Positions 53,492 to 62,156 of a stretch of 64,000 nucleotides of DNA are shown here, one piece after another. The position numbers and the translations under genes are program-made. Source of the stretch: Glaciecola sp. 33A (GTDB lineage: Bacteria > Pseudomonadota > Gammaproteobacteria > Enterobacterales > Alteromonadaceae); contig NZ_PJAR01000041.1 of the NCBI RefSeq assembly GCF_002836745.1, positions 124,001 through 188,000 of the forward strand, given 5' to 3'. The notes below the pieces were generated by a model that was not told the origin of the DNA, made no database searches, and saw only the letters and a list, made by a program, of their open reading frames with translations. Numbering within the stretch: position 1 is the stretch's first letter; every line of letters begins with the position of its first letter.

Positions 53492-54007
53492 CTACTTATT
53501 TGTTTTTATATCGGGTTTTGGGGGAATTATCCCAAGCTGCTGCATAACATTTATAGCGCTTTGTGGCCGAGGAAACGGCTCAGGTGCGACTTCATTTGGC
53601 TGACGAGGTTTACCAATAGCGCGGAAGAAGTGCTCCAGGGCGGGCGGGAAAAACACCCAAAACATGCGTAAATCGGTATCGCCTGTGTTTTCGATAGTGT
53701 GCTCAGCATAGCGACCAAACAAAACGGTTGTTTCGGGCGATAATTCATAGGTTTTACCTTCAATTTGGCAACGCCCAGTGCCTTCATACACGAAAATGAG
53801 CTCGTGATTATGAGTGTGAGCATGCTTACGTACGTGGCATCCTGGCGGCATAACCTGAATCCCAGATGTGAAATTATCATAGGGCATGGTTTCTGTTGTG
53901 AGCTTTAATGTGACATAGCCATTTGAGGGCTGGGGCTGCCAGATTGATTCGCCTTCCTCTGGACCAACTACAGACCACCACGCTTGTTTTATCATATCGT
54001 TAGACAT
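53492..54007 (-). CDS. Cupin-domain protein
   Basis: 171 aa. A single cupin: metal-binding HAHTHNHELIFVYEGTG (motif 1) and a later FGRYAEHTIENTGD (motif 2, with His). Small cupins act as isomerases, dioxygenases or ligand binders. GAAGGA precedes the ATG at 54007. It is divergent from the LysR gene at 54364 and cotranscribed with the ornithine-cyclodeaminase-like gene. Specific function unknown. Confidence 0.78.
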   Translation of the reverse strand: MSNDMIKQAWWSVVGPEEGESIWQPQPSNGYVTLKLTTETMPYDNFTSGIQVMPPGCHVRKHAHTHNHELIFVYEGTGRCQIEGKTYELSPETTVLFGRYAEHTIENTGDTDLRMFWVFFPPALEHFFRAIGKPRQPNEVAPEPFPRPQSAINVMQQLGIIPPKPDIKTNK

Positions 54008-54363
54008 AAGTGAGCTTCCTTCAATGAATAATTTATTAACAATAAGGATCTGCTCATGTATCGAGCGACCTCTTATGCAACAAGGCTATCCCAACTCTAC
54101 CTAATATCGCACGTTATGATTTTCTGAAATAATGAAATATACACTCTTTGTCATGCAGATAAGGTATAGCTCTGTCATATATATTTGAATTATATTTAAA
54201 AAAATTAAAAGACTGTATATTATATCAATATGCTAATGTATATTCTTAGTCAGGGTGTTTTTTGAACATCAACTTTACTAATTTCTCTTTTTTAACGATA
54301 TACGCAAATAATTTACGCACTACTTATAAACGGTTTAACAGCACTACAAGAGGTTAATTTAAA
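54008..54363. promoter_or_regulatory. AT-rich divergent promoter region, cupin/LysR-2
   Basis: This 356-bp gap between divergent genes holds no open frame of note. It is very AT-rich around 54170-54245, with TATATTATATCAATAT at about 54214-54229 as a possible regulator site. A LysR protein commonly controls the gene divergent from it, so the cupin operon is its likely target. Confidence 0.4.
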
Positions 54364-55275
54364 ATGGAAATTCGTCAACTTCGCCATTTGGTTGCCGCAA
54401 TAGATGAAAAGTCCTTGATACGCGCCGCCGAGTCTGTATTCATAACACAACCGGCGCTGACTAGAAGCCTGCAAAATCTTGAGCATGAACTCGGCGTAGA
54501 GTTACTAAAACGTTTGCCTCGAGGAGTAGTGGCAACAGAAGCGGGTGAAACAGTCTATCGTCATGCTAATTTGGTACTCAAGGAAATCAGCACAATAAAA
54601 GCTGATGTGTCTTTGCTTGGCAAAGGTATTACGGGTAATTTAAAAATGGGCGTAGGAGCATTATTTGCGCAGCACATAGTAGACGATGTAATTTGGCAAT
54701 TGGCTACTAGTCAATCAGAGTTGAACATGGAGATTACGGTTGGCACTTTTGAGGGCCTGCTGAACGATTTAGTAGAGGGTACTTTGGATGTCCTAATTAC
54801 GAATCTACCAGCGGTCGAAATGCCTGATTATCTTATTGTTGAGCCCCTAGGCGAATTAACCGCGGTGTTTGTTACCAAGAAAGACCATCCTCTGGCACAA
54901 AAAGAACTCTGTGAGTTAAAAGATCTTGAGAAGGCTCGCTGGGTAATTGTTGATCAACCGCATTCTATGGAAATGTTTAAGCAGTTTTTTCTTTCCCGAG
55001 GAATGGCAACGCCGGTCAATTTGTTACGCACTAATTCCTTAGGTTTAATCACTTCTATTCTGAAAAAAGGTGGTTTTGTTAGTATTCTTCCTCGGCATTT
55101 GGTGCGTGAATCCTTCATGCATGGGGGGTTGGTTGAACTGAAGGTAGAGACCCCTATGATTACCCGAAAGTTTGGTCTCATGTACCGTGAAGATATTGCT
55201 GGCAGGGCTGCTATGCAACCTTTTTTATCAGGCATGAGGAACGCTTGTATTAACATTAAATCGGGAACACTGTAA
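54364..55275 (+). CDS. LysR-family transcriptional regulator 2
   Basis: 303 aa. Winged helix at 1-60 (MEIRQLRHLVAAIDEKSLIRAAES; TQPALTRSLQNLEHELG) and LysR effector domain to the end. It resembles LysR-1 in the DNA-contacting helix (QPALTRS(I/L)QNLEH). AGAGG lies 11 nt before the ATG. It is divergent from the cupin/cyclodeaminase operon and upstream of the FAD oxidase block. Effector unknown. Confidence 0.87.
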   Translation: MEIRQLRHLVAAIDEKSLIRAAESVFITQPALTRSLQNLEHELGVELLKRLPRGVVATEAGETVYRHANLVLKEISTIKADVSLLGKGITGNLKMGVGALFAQHIVDDVIWQLATSQSELNMEITVGTFEGLLNDLVEGTLDVLITNLPAVEMPDYLIVEPLGELTAVFVTKKDHPLAQKELCELKDLEKARWVIVDQPHSMEMFKQFFLSRGMATPVNLLRTNSLGLITSILKKGGFVSILPRHLVRESFMHGGLVELKVETPMITRKFGLMYREDIAGRAAMQPFLSGMRNACINIKSGTL

Positions 55276-55656
55276 TAATAAAGTTTGCTAGGACTATTGT
55301 TTTGAACTACTGCAGTCTAGCTTAAGTAATTCTAACTATTTCTCCATAGGCGCATTCTAAAATACCTTTTGTTGTCCGCCAGATTTAATCCTCATCTAAT
55401 CTCAGTTTGTACCTGAGTTGTCAGTCAAATTTCTAATACCATTATGTTTACGAAGATGACTTTAAAATTTGTAAATACAAGGTCTAAATAATTTCGCATA
55501 ACGGTATGTTTGAGTAAAAAATATTACAAAAACTATAAGTTAATTCACTAGTAGATCTGAAAAAATCCAAATTTTTAGTTTAAGTTCATGATAAAAATAA
55601 CTATTCATTAACTATTAAGTGAGTTTTTCCGATCAAACTAAAAGATTGAATGTTAT

Positions 55657-55678
55657 AATGATATATATTAATATCATT
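55657..55678. promoter_or_regulatory. Operator-like element S2, perfect inverted repeat
   Basis: AATGATAT-N6-ATATCATT with perfect arms; the arms extend to 10 bp (55655-55664 with 55671-55680). It lies about 200 bp before the FAD-oxidase gene. It matches the element before leuC2 (63584) except for two symmetrical bases, and the ones at 19700, 36280 and 40047 partially. Confidence 0.6.
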
Positions 55679-55698
55679 ATTGTTCTTAGGGTTTTGAC

Positions 55699-55797
55699 AT
55701 GTATCAAAACCAGTTTTTTGCTAATAAAACTGACTTAAATGGACATTTACGCCACCGTTTTGAACTTCAAGGCATGGCTCAAGTTGCTAATACTTAA
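55699..55797 (+). CDS. Small ORF or gene remnant (32 aa) between LysR-2 and FAD oxidase
   Basis: ATG 55699 to TAA 55797, preceded by TTAGGG at 7-nt spacing. The peptide ends HRFELQGMAQVANT, which looks like protein rather than noise, so it may be a short peptide or the remains of a decayed gene. The rest of the 600-bp gap (55276-55875) shows only element S2. No function is assigned. Confidence 0.25.
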   Translation: MYQNQFFANKTDLNGHLRHRFELQGMAQVANT

Positions 55798-55875
55798 AAA
55801 AATACGAACAGTGATAACCGCATCTTTAGCTAAATGTCGCTATTCCTTAAATACACAAATGATCATTAGAAACTT

Positions 55876-57477
55876 ATGAATAATAAAGATAGCGCCCAAG
55901 ACCAGTCTTTACTCATTAACCTGTGTGATGAGTTGAGCGTTATTGTCGGTAGCAAGTACTTGCTCACCGATTCTGCTAGTTGTCTCTTGTACTCACAAGA
56001 TATTTACAGCCGAGGTGTTCAGGCTCTGGCCGTTGCTCAACCAGCTAATACTCAAGAACTTGCGGCCTTGGTTGGACTAACAGTTGCCGCTGGGTGTGCG
56101 GTAGTGCCGCGCGGTGGTGGTATGTCGTATACTGGAGGCTATTTGCCGGTACACAAAGATACCGTGGTCGTTGATATGCTGCGAATGAACCGGGTCCTTG
56201 AAGTTAATAGTGAGGATATGTTCGTTACGGTAGAGTGCGGCTGTACTTGGGAAAAGCTCTATAAGACTCTGCTAAATACAGGTTTGCGGACTCCTTTTTG
56301 GGGTACCTTATCGGGCCTTAAGGCGACAGTAGGGGGTGGACTTTCGCAAAATTCCTTGTTCTGGGGCTCAGGCCAGTTCGGTTCAGCAGCAGACTCTGTA
56401 CTGAGCTTAGATGTCGTTCTAGCAGATGGCTCTGTGCTCAACACGGGAAGCGCATCTCAGCGAAATAGCAGTCCATTTTTTCGCCACTTTGGGCCAGACT
56501 TGACGGGGCTTTTCACCAGTGACACGGGGGCACTTGGCTTTAAGGCAACGGCCACACTGCCACTCATTCCGGATTTGCCAGCCAAAGAATATCTCGCATT
56601 TGATTTCAAAGATGCTGCCTCAGCGCTTGCGGCAATGAGCGATGTTGCGCGGCACAAACTGGCTATGGAATGCTTCGCTTTTGACCCTTTCCTTCAACGC
56701 CAACGGATGAAGCGACAGAGTCTTAGTGCAGATGTGAAGTCCTTGGCCGGCGTCATGAAATCTTCTGGATCGATGCTAGGCGCGATTGTCGATGGTGCTC
56801 GGGTGGCATTAGCAGGTCGCGGATATATGGACGATGTTGACTTTTCAGTGCAGTTTATTGTGGAAGACAGAAACGAACCTGCAAGCGCTGACCGCGCCGC
56901 GGGCATTCGTAAACTTTGTACTGCTTATGCGTGCAAGGAAATTGAAAACAGCATTCCGAAGATCACTCGAGCCAATCCGTTTGGACCGCTGAATAGTATG
57001 CTCGGACCTGAGGGGGAGCGATGGTTACCGATACACGGCATGTTTCCTCATTCGAAGATTCAGAAAGCTTACCTCGCAATTGAAGCATTATTTGATCGAC
57101 ACCGCGAGCGTAGCGACAAATTAGGCATTGGTACTGGTTATTTGTTTGCTACCGTTGGCACTAACGGTTTTATATTAGAGCCCGTATTTTTTTGGCCTGA
57201 CGAAATTGATGCAATCCACAAAGCTAGCGTTGAGCCCAAGCATTTAGCCAAATTGAAGGGCTTTAATGCCAACCCTAAAGCCCGTGAAATGGTTGCGTTG
57301 TTGCGTGGCGAATTGATTGAATTACTCAGTGAACTTGGGGCTGTTCACACGCAGATTGGCAAGTCCTACAGATACCGCGAGGGCCTCAAGCCAGGTGCGT
57401 GGGAGTTAATACAATCTTTGAAGAAGGTTTTGGACCCGACGGGTAGAATAAACCCAGGTTCATTGGGTCTGGACTAG
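55876..57477 (+). CDS. FAD-linked oxidoreductase (PCMH/GlcD-like)
   Basis: 533 aa. FAD-binding type 4 domain: VPRGGGMSYTGGYLPVHKDTVVVDM (about 78-102) and FTSDTGALGFKATATL. The C-terminal half resembles vanillyl-alcohol-oxidase/GlcD relatives and ends LKKVLDPTGRINPGSLGLD. Such enzymes oxidise 2-hydroxy acids or phenols. With the cytochrome b/c protein downstream, electrons may leave through the respiratory chain. A weak ribosome site precedes the ATG. Element S2 lies upstream. Confidence 0.82.
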   Translation: MNNKDSAQDQSLLINLCDELSVIVGSKYLLTDSASCLLYSQDIYSRGVQALAVAQPANTQELAALVGLTVAAGCAVVPRGGGMSYTGGYLPVHKDTVVVDMLRMNRVLEVNSEDMFVTVECGCTWEKLYKTLLNTGLRTPFWGTLSGLKATVGGGLSQNSLFWGSGQFGSAADSVLSLDVVLADGSVLNTGSASQRNSSPFFRHFGPDLTGLFTSDTGALGFKATATLPLIPDLPAKEYLAFDFKDAASALAAMSDVARHKLAMECFAFDPFLQRQRMKRQSLSADVKSLAGVMKSSGSMLGAIVDGARVALAGRGYMDDVDFSVQFIVEDRNEPASADRAAGIRKLCTAYACKEIENSIPKITRANPFGPLNSMLGPEGERWLPIHGMFPHSKIQKAYLAIEALFDRHRERSDKLGIGTGYLFATVGTNGFILEPVFFWPDEIDAIHKASVEPKHLAKLKGFNANPKAREMVALLRGELIELLSELGAVHTQIGKSYRYREGLKPGAWELIQSLKKVLDPTGRINPGSLGLD

Positions 57478-57562
57478 TTCGTATCACGATGGTAAATCTG
57501 AACACAGAGGTAGTGATAAGGGGTCCATCTTAAAGAATTCATGCTAGATAGGAGTGTTTTCA

Positions 57563-59971
57563 ATGACAAAAGTGGTGTTCTCGATGATTAAACACGCCCG
57601 AATTGTTACCGGAATTGTGTTGACTTTGTTTGTTCTGCCTTCAAATGCCAACGTGCAGGCGGTGCCGACGCCGACCACAGATCCGGTGATGGCACGCAAC
57701 ATGAAAGCAATAGCGACTATGCCCTCTATAACTTCATTAGACTGGCGTAAGCCGACAGCTACAGTTGGTGGAAACGCTGCGCTATTAGCCGAAGTTAAGC
57801 AAAAACATTTCCCCTCCACGGCTTCTATAAAAGCGGTACAAGACTACTCCGATGCGCACGATGGTAAGGGCCTTCTGATCTGGTATGACGGTCAACTAGT
57901 CGCTCAACATTTTGCCGAAAACATAAGTGACAAAACTCTTTTCGCTGGATTCTCGATGCATAAGAGTCTCATTGCATTGGCAGTGCTGGCGGCGATTGAA
58001 GATGGCATTATTGGTGATCTAGACGACTCAATAGGTAGCTACTTGAGCCCTTGGAAAGACGACCTTCGAGGAAAAATCACACTCAGACAGCTTCTACAGC
58101 AAAGCAGTGGGCTTGCGCATTACGCCTTCGGTTCAGCCGACCCGAAAGGTAATGCATTAGTGCTGTCTTCGGCCATTAATAAGACTGCGCTGCAGTATCC
58201 GCTGGTGGACCTTCCCGGCACACTTTTTAACTACAATAATGTGAACGCGCAGCTTGCTGGCATGGTCTTGGAGCAGGCGCTAAAGGACTCAGGTAAAACT
58301 TATGCTGAGTATCTGACTGAACGTATTTGGGATCCCTTAGGTAATAACGAAGCTCGACTCTGGTTAGAAGACGAAGGCGGGAGCCCACGTTTCTTTATGG
58401 GTCTGCACGCAGGCCTTGCTGACTGGTTACGCATCGGTGTGATGCTGACAGATAGGGATCAGCAGGTACTTTCTACAGAAAGTTTAATGGCGTTCAGCAC
58501 TCCGAGTGATCTGAACAAGGGTTATGGCTTAAATGTTTGGCTTGGCGGGAACTGGCACCCTAAGCGTCATTACGGTCCGACTACGCCAATGGTTATACCG
58601 CATGTTGAGCCTTATCTGGCCCCGGATGTGCTGTTCTTTGATGGCTTTGGTGGGCAGCGCCTTTATGTGGTGCCCTCCGCGGGTCTAGTCGTTGCTCGAT
58701 TTGGCGAGGTGAATGTGACGTATGATGATTCTATTATCGTCAATACTTTGTTGCGCGGCTTACTCGACAGCGATGTAAAGAATAATCGCGAGGCTTATGA
58801 AAATAAGGCTTCCGACGATGTTTATAATCAACGCTTTGAGGTGTTATTGAGCGAAGCCCGCAAGGGTTCATCTTTGACCGCCTACGATCCGCTTGCCTTA
58901 TTGCAAGGTGCCAAAAAAATACTGGCGTTACCGCGTAACAAAGCGACATGGCTCAATACGCAAACTCGCAGTTGGCTGAGTGGGCTGGGCGTTGAAAGCA
59001 ACTCCAAAGCTATTATGCTGTGGCATAAAGGACACGTAGTTTTTGAAGAGTACTTCAATGAAGCCGACGCAACAACTCTGGTTATTTCTCGCTCCCTTTC
59101 CAAGCCAATGTCTGTGATTGCGGTGGGTAGGGCAATTCAGCAAGGCTTTATTCGGGATCTCGATGTGCCCGCTTCAGTGTACCTAAAAGAATGGCGCGGC
59201 ACGGATAAGGCCCAGATCACGCTAAGACATCTGTTACAAATGCGTTCAGGTTTAGCACCGCAGGGATATACGCCCGATCCAAAGGATGTCATGAACCGAG
59301 CCTACTTACATCCTTATCATATAGAAGTAATCCTTCATGAGTATCCCTTAGTAAGCGAACCCGGCACTCGCTATGACTATTCAAACGCGAATAGCGAAAT
59401 CATTGCGCCTATCATTGAACGTGCGACGGGTCGTCGCTATGCGCAATGGTTAACGGAGTCGGTGCTTGTTCCATTGGGCGCTGCGGGTGGAGATATATGG
59501 GTAAATCGAATTGGCGGTACAGCTCACTCAGGATGTTGCGCCCGGCTGCCCGCAGAAACTTATTTGCGTTTAGCTCTCCTGCAATTACAGGATGGCATTT
59601 GGCAGGGTGAGCGACTTTTGCCAGAAGGTTATGTGCAAGAAATAATCACACCGACAGAGACCAATCCACATAGCGGCATGGGTGTGTATTTGGCAGGCAC
59701 TTATGTTGAAGGACGCGGCGCAGCTAACCCTGAGTTCAATTATGGAAAGACAAAACACGGTGAGGTTTATCTTGACCGAGATTTGTATCTTTTTGATGGT
59801 AATGGCAATCAAGTGATCTACGTTATACCCCGGCATGACTTGATTATACTGCGGGTGGGTGTTGCTCCGCCGAAGGATACGCCATGGGATAACAGTCGGC
59901 TCCCTAACCGAATACTGCGTGAGTTCAGTGAGGCAACCGGGGCGCAGTTGAAACCGCAGGCTGGGCAATAG
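57563..59971 (+). CDS. Exported two-domain serine hydrolase (beta-lactamase class C/NylB-like)
   Basis: 802 aa with a signal peptide (about 1-33). Two serine-hydrolase domains follow in tandem. Domain 1 has Ser131-Met-His-Lys134 (SxxK) and Tyr224 in NYNN (YxN). Domain 2 has Ser511-Leu-Ser-Lys514 and Tyr606 in YSN. Both sets of catalytic residues are intact. Family members hydrolyse esters, amides (6-aminohexanoate oligomers) or peptidoglycan-like bonds; activity against antibiotics should not be assumed. AGGAG at 57550-57554 sets the start at ATG 57563, not GTG 57554. It lies between the FAD oxidase and cytochrome genes. Confidence 0.82.
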   Translation: MTKVVFSMIKHARIVTGIVLTLFVLPSNANVQAVPTPTTDPVMARNMKAIATMPSITSLDWRKPTATVGGNAALLAEVKQKHFPSTASIKAVQDYSDAHDGKGLLIWYDGQLVAQHFAENISDKTLFAGFSMHKSLIALAVLAAIEDGIIGDLDDSIGSYLSPWKDDLRGKITLRQLLQQSSGLAHYAFGSADPKGNALVLSSAINKTALQYPLVDLPGTLFNYNNVNAQLAGMVLEQALKDSGKTYAEYLTERIWDPLGNNEARLWLEDEGGSPRFFMGLHAGLADWLRIGVMLTDRDQQVLSTESLMAFSTPSDLNKGYGLNVWLGGNWHPKRHYGPTTPMVIPHVEPYLAPDVLFFDGFGGQRLYVVPSAGLVVARFGEVNVTYDDSIIVNTLLRGLLDSDVKNNREAYENKASDDVYNQRFEVLLSEARKGSSLTAYDPLALLQGAKKILALPRNKATWLNTQTRSWLSGLGVESNSKAIMLWHKGHVVFEEYFNEADATTLVISRSLSKPMSVIAVGRAIQQGFIRDLDVPASVYLKEWRGTDKAQITLRHLLQMRSGLAPQGYTPDPKDVMNRAYLHPYHIEVILHEYPLVSEPGTRYDYSNANSEIIAPIIERATGRRYAQWLTESVLVPLGAAGGDIWVNRIGGTAHSGCCARLPAETYLRLALLQLQDGIWQGERLLPEGYVQEIITPTETNPHSGMGVYLAGTYVEGRGAANPEFNYGKTKHGEVYLDRDLYLFDGNGNQVIYVIPRHDLIILRVGVAPPKDTPWDNSRLPNRILREFSEATGAQLKPQAGQ

Positions 59972-60055
59972 ACTTGATAAAATTATTCACCAATGCGCCG
60001 ACTAAGCTGCATTGAATTTCAGTATCAATAATTGAAGTGCAATAGGAGTATAATA

Positions 60056-61231
60056 ATGACGCAAATAAAACAAAAACTCGGTGGCTTTTTAGAGCAGGTT
60101 GGTCTGTTCTTAGCCGTCTTATTTTACGTATTGTTCGCTTGGTATCAGTGGTGGTCGGGAGTATCGCCGCGGCTAATAAGAGGCAGTGCTGAACGTGAGG
60201 CAATTCACCATGCTCACTTGAGCATTGGGGCGACTTTGTTTGTATTATTACTGCTAATTGCTGTTATCTGGTTATTACGGCCTGGTCAAAGTATTATGGG
60301 TCGGATAAAGAAAGCCTTCTCCAATGTGGCCAATACCGCCATTTCGTTATTTTTCATATTTATGTTTTTTTCGATGTTATGTGGCTTGGCCCAAGCTTGG
60401 TCAAAAGGCGAAGAGACACCTTTTTTAGGGGTGTTCAATTTACCCCAGTTTCTGGATTGGTCATGGAGTACTGCAGGTTATAATCATGCAGCTCTGTCGA
60501 CTATCGCGTCGGCACTGTTTTCCGGCATCGTATTTGTTTATCTATTTACTCACCTGCGTAAATATGTAAAGCCGGGTATAGCTGTAGGCCTACTAATAAT
60601 TCTACATTTAGTCGTAAACTTACCTAAGCCACCTTCTCTTCATCCCATCGCAGCGTTTGGCTCCTACGTTATGATCCCCATCTTTTACCTGACGGCACTT
60701 GCACTATATTGTTGGGCAAAAGAACGCAGAGCAGTTTACGTTCCAGTCTTTATGGTATTTATTGTGTTTTTCTTGTATTTACCCTACATCGCTTTCAAAG
60801 TTTTACCGCCGTGGCATCAAAAATCCGCTGAAGAAACTGTGTTTGTAGAGTCGGCTGAGCCGCTTGTGCCAGCTAGGCCGCAAGCTGAGATATTTAGCAC
60901 ACCTGAAAGTTTAGCTAGAGCAGAGAAATTAGTTCTTTGGTGTACGCAGTGCCATAACGCAGCGCCAAGCGACAGCCACATACTTGGACCCAATTTAGTT
61001 GGCGTTTACAATCGTCAAGCTGGAACAGCTGAAGGTTATGGTCGTTATTCTAGTGCTATGGTCGCAAAAGGTATTCAAGGCACGTTTTGGAATCGACCAA
61101 ATTTGTCTGAGTTCCTGACTCATGGTAAGGAGTTTATCCCAGGTAATCTAATGAACCAACAAAGCGATCTGTCTGATCCAGTAAAATTGAATCAGGTAAT
61201 TGATTATCTCGAATACATATCATCAAAATAG
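60056..61231 (+). CDS. Membrane cytochrome b561-like protein fused to c-type cytochrome domain
   Basis: 391 aa. About eight membrane helices (about 15-260) with several His residues in and near helices (HHAHLSIGATLF, YNHAALS, THLRKYV, LHLVVNL) that could bind haem b. The C-terminal periplasmic domain (about 290-391) has the haem-c motif CTQCH and a Met ligand in GNLMN. ATG 60056 follows AGGAG by 8 nt; a TTG-like reading from 60032 is rejected. It likely carries electrons from periplasmic dehydrogenases to quinone or oxidase, which suits the FAD and GMC oxidoreductases upstream. Confidence 0.8.
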   Translation: MTQIKQKLGGFLEQVGLFLAVLFYVLFAWYQWWSGVSPRLIRGSAEREAIHHAHLSIGATLFVLLLLIAVIWLLRPGQSIMGRIKKAFSNVANTAISLFFIFMFFSMLCGLAQAWSKGEETPFLGVFNLPQFLDWSWSTAGYNHAALSTIASALFSGIVFVYLFTHLRKYVKPGIAVGLLIILHLVVNLPKPPSLHPIAAFGSYVMIPIFYLTALALYCWAKERRAVYVPVFMVFIVFFLYLPYIAFKVLPPWHQKSAEETVFVESAEPLVPARPQAEIFSTPESLARAEKLVLWCTQCHNAAPSDSHILGPNLVGVYNRQAGTAEGYGRYSSAMVAKGIQGTFWNRPNLSEFLTHGKEFIPGNLMNQQSDLSDPVKLNQVIDYLEYISSK

Positions 61232-61299
61232 GATTGGGGTTTTTAGCGAAACGATAGTATCTAGTTTCATGCATTCGTTTTTAGCTGTATTACTACAAT

Positions 61300-61336
61300 C
61301 CCACAGAATTGAGCGACAGCCGTCCAATTCTGTGGG
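61300..61336. terminator. 12-bp perfect hairpin between convergent genes
   Basis: CCCACAGAATTG at 61300-61311 pairs exactly with 61325-61336 across a 13-nt loop, 68 nt after the cytochrome stop. There is no U-run on the + strand. It could be a bidirectional terminator between the cytochrome and leuD2 genes, or a mobile repeat such as a REP-type element. The rest of the 298-bp gap (61232-61529) shows nothing coding. Confidence 0.5.
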
Positions 61337-61529
61337 TATCAACACTTCTTCGATATGTGTATAGAATCAGGTTTTAGCAGTAATCGATTGCTTGCGAAGC
61401 ACAAATGCAATGATTGATGCAGTCAACATTGTTTTGCCAAATTGTCACCGAGCTATTACATTCATAGTAGGATTTTATGATGTTTCTACTATGTAATTTT
61501 TGAAATAGCTTGCCAGTTGCAGTGTTGTT

Positions 61530-62156
61530 TTAGAGGTAAGCCCACGCGCGTAATTTGCGGTCGTGATGTATGAATTGGTCAATCTGTTGACGAAACTGCA
61601 GCGTAAGCTCAATAAAGTCCCAACCGTTGAGCAGCATCTGTTGGCTATAATCGTCTAATACAAAACCATAGCTTGGCGTTTTTGACGAGCTCACTTGACG
61701 TTTTTGTAAATCTATTTTCAAGCTAAATGCATCTGCGGTGTTGCCTATCTCATCCGCAATAGACTGAATCTGCGCAGCAGACAACACAACTGGTAACAAA
61801 CCGTTGCGTAAACAATTATTCTGAAAAATAGTGCCAAAACTCTCTGCGATGATCGCCCTAAAACCATATTCGACTAATGCCCAAACTGCATGCTCACGCG
61901 ATGAGCCACATCCAAAGTTGCGGCCGCTGAGTAACACTGTCGCTTTATCATAAGGAGCCTGATTCAATATAAAATCCGGATTGGGACCCTCTTTTTCTTC
62001 GCCTATGTAGCGGTATCGTTGTCCTGAAAATAAGCCTTCTCCTAAGCCTAATTTAGACACCTTTTTCATTTCCCTTGAGGGAATAATTTGATCGGTATCG
62101 ATATTATCGCTAAGCAAAGGCACAACGATACCTTGGTGTTGAATAAATTTTTTCAT
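61530..62156 (-). CDS. LeuD-like dehydratase small subunit 2
   Basis: 208 aa. Motifs FIQHQGIVVPLLSDNIDTDQIIPSREM and [17 protein letters not shown] (canonical His kept, unlike pair 1). It has the longer substrate loop (MKKVSKLGLGEGLF) of LeuD. Its ATG overlaps the leuC2 stop as ATGA. Together with leuC2 it would form one aconitase-family hydratase. Neighbour HMG-CoA-lyase-like gene suggests a catabolic role; substrate could be a methyl-substituted malate or maleate. Confidence 0.85.
   Translation of the reverse strand: MKKFIQHQGIVVPLLSDNIDTDQIIPSREMKKVSKLGLGEGLFSGQRYRYIGEEKEGPNPDFILNQAPYDKATVLLSGRNFGCGSSREHAVWALVEYGFRAIIAESFGTIFQNNCLRNGLLPVVLSAAQIQSIADEIGNTADAFSLKIDLQKRQVSSSKTPSYGFVLDDYSQQMLLNGWDFIELTLQFRQQIDQFIHHDRKLRAWAYL

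Noticed and set aside
57563-59971. Reading the serine hydrolase as an antibiotic beta-lactamase
   Set aside because: The SxxK and YxN motifs are common to many esterases and amidases; two domains, export and the catabolic setting do not point to resistance.
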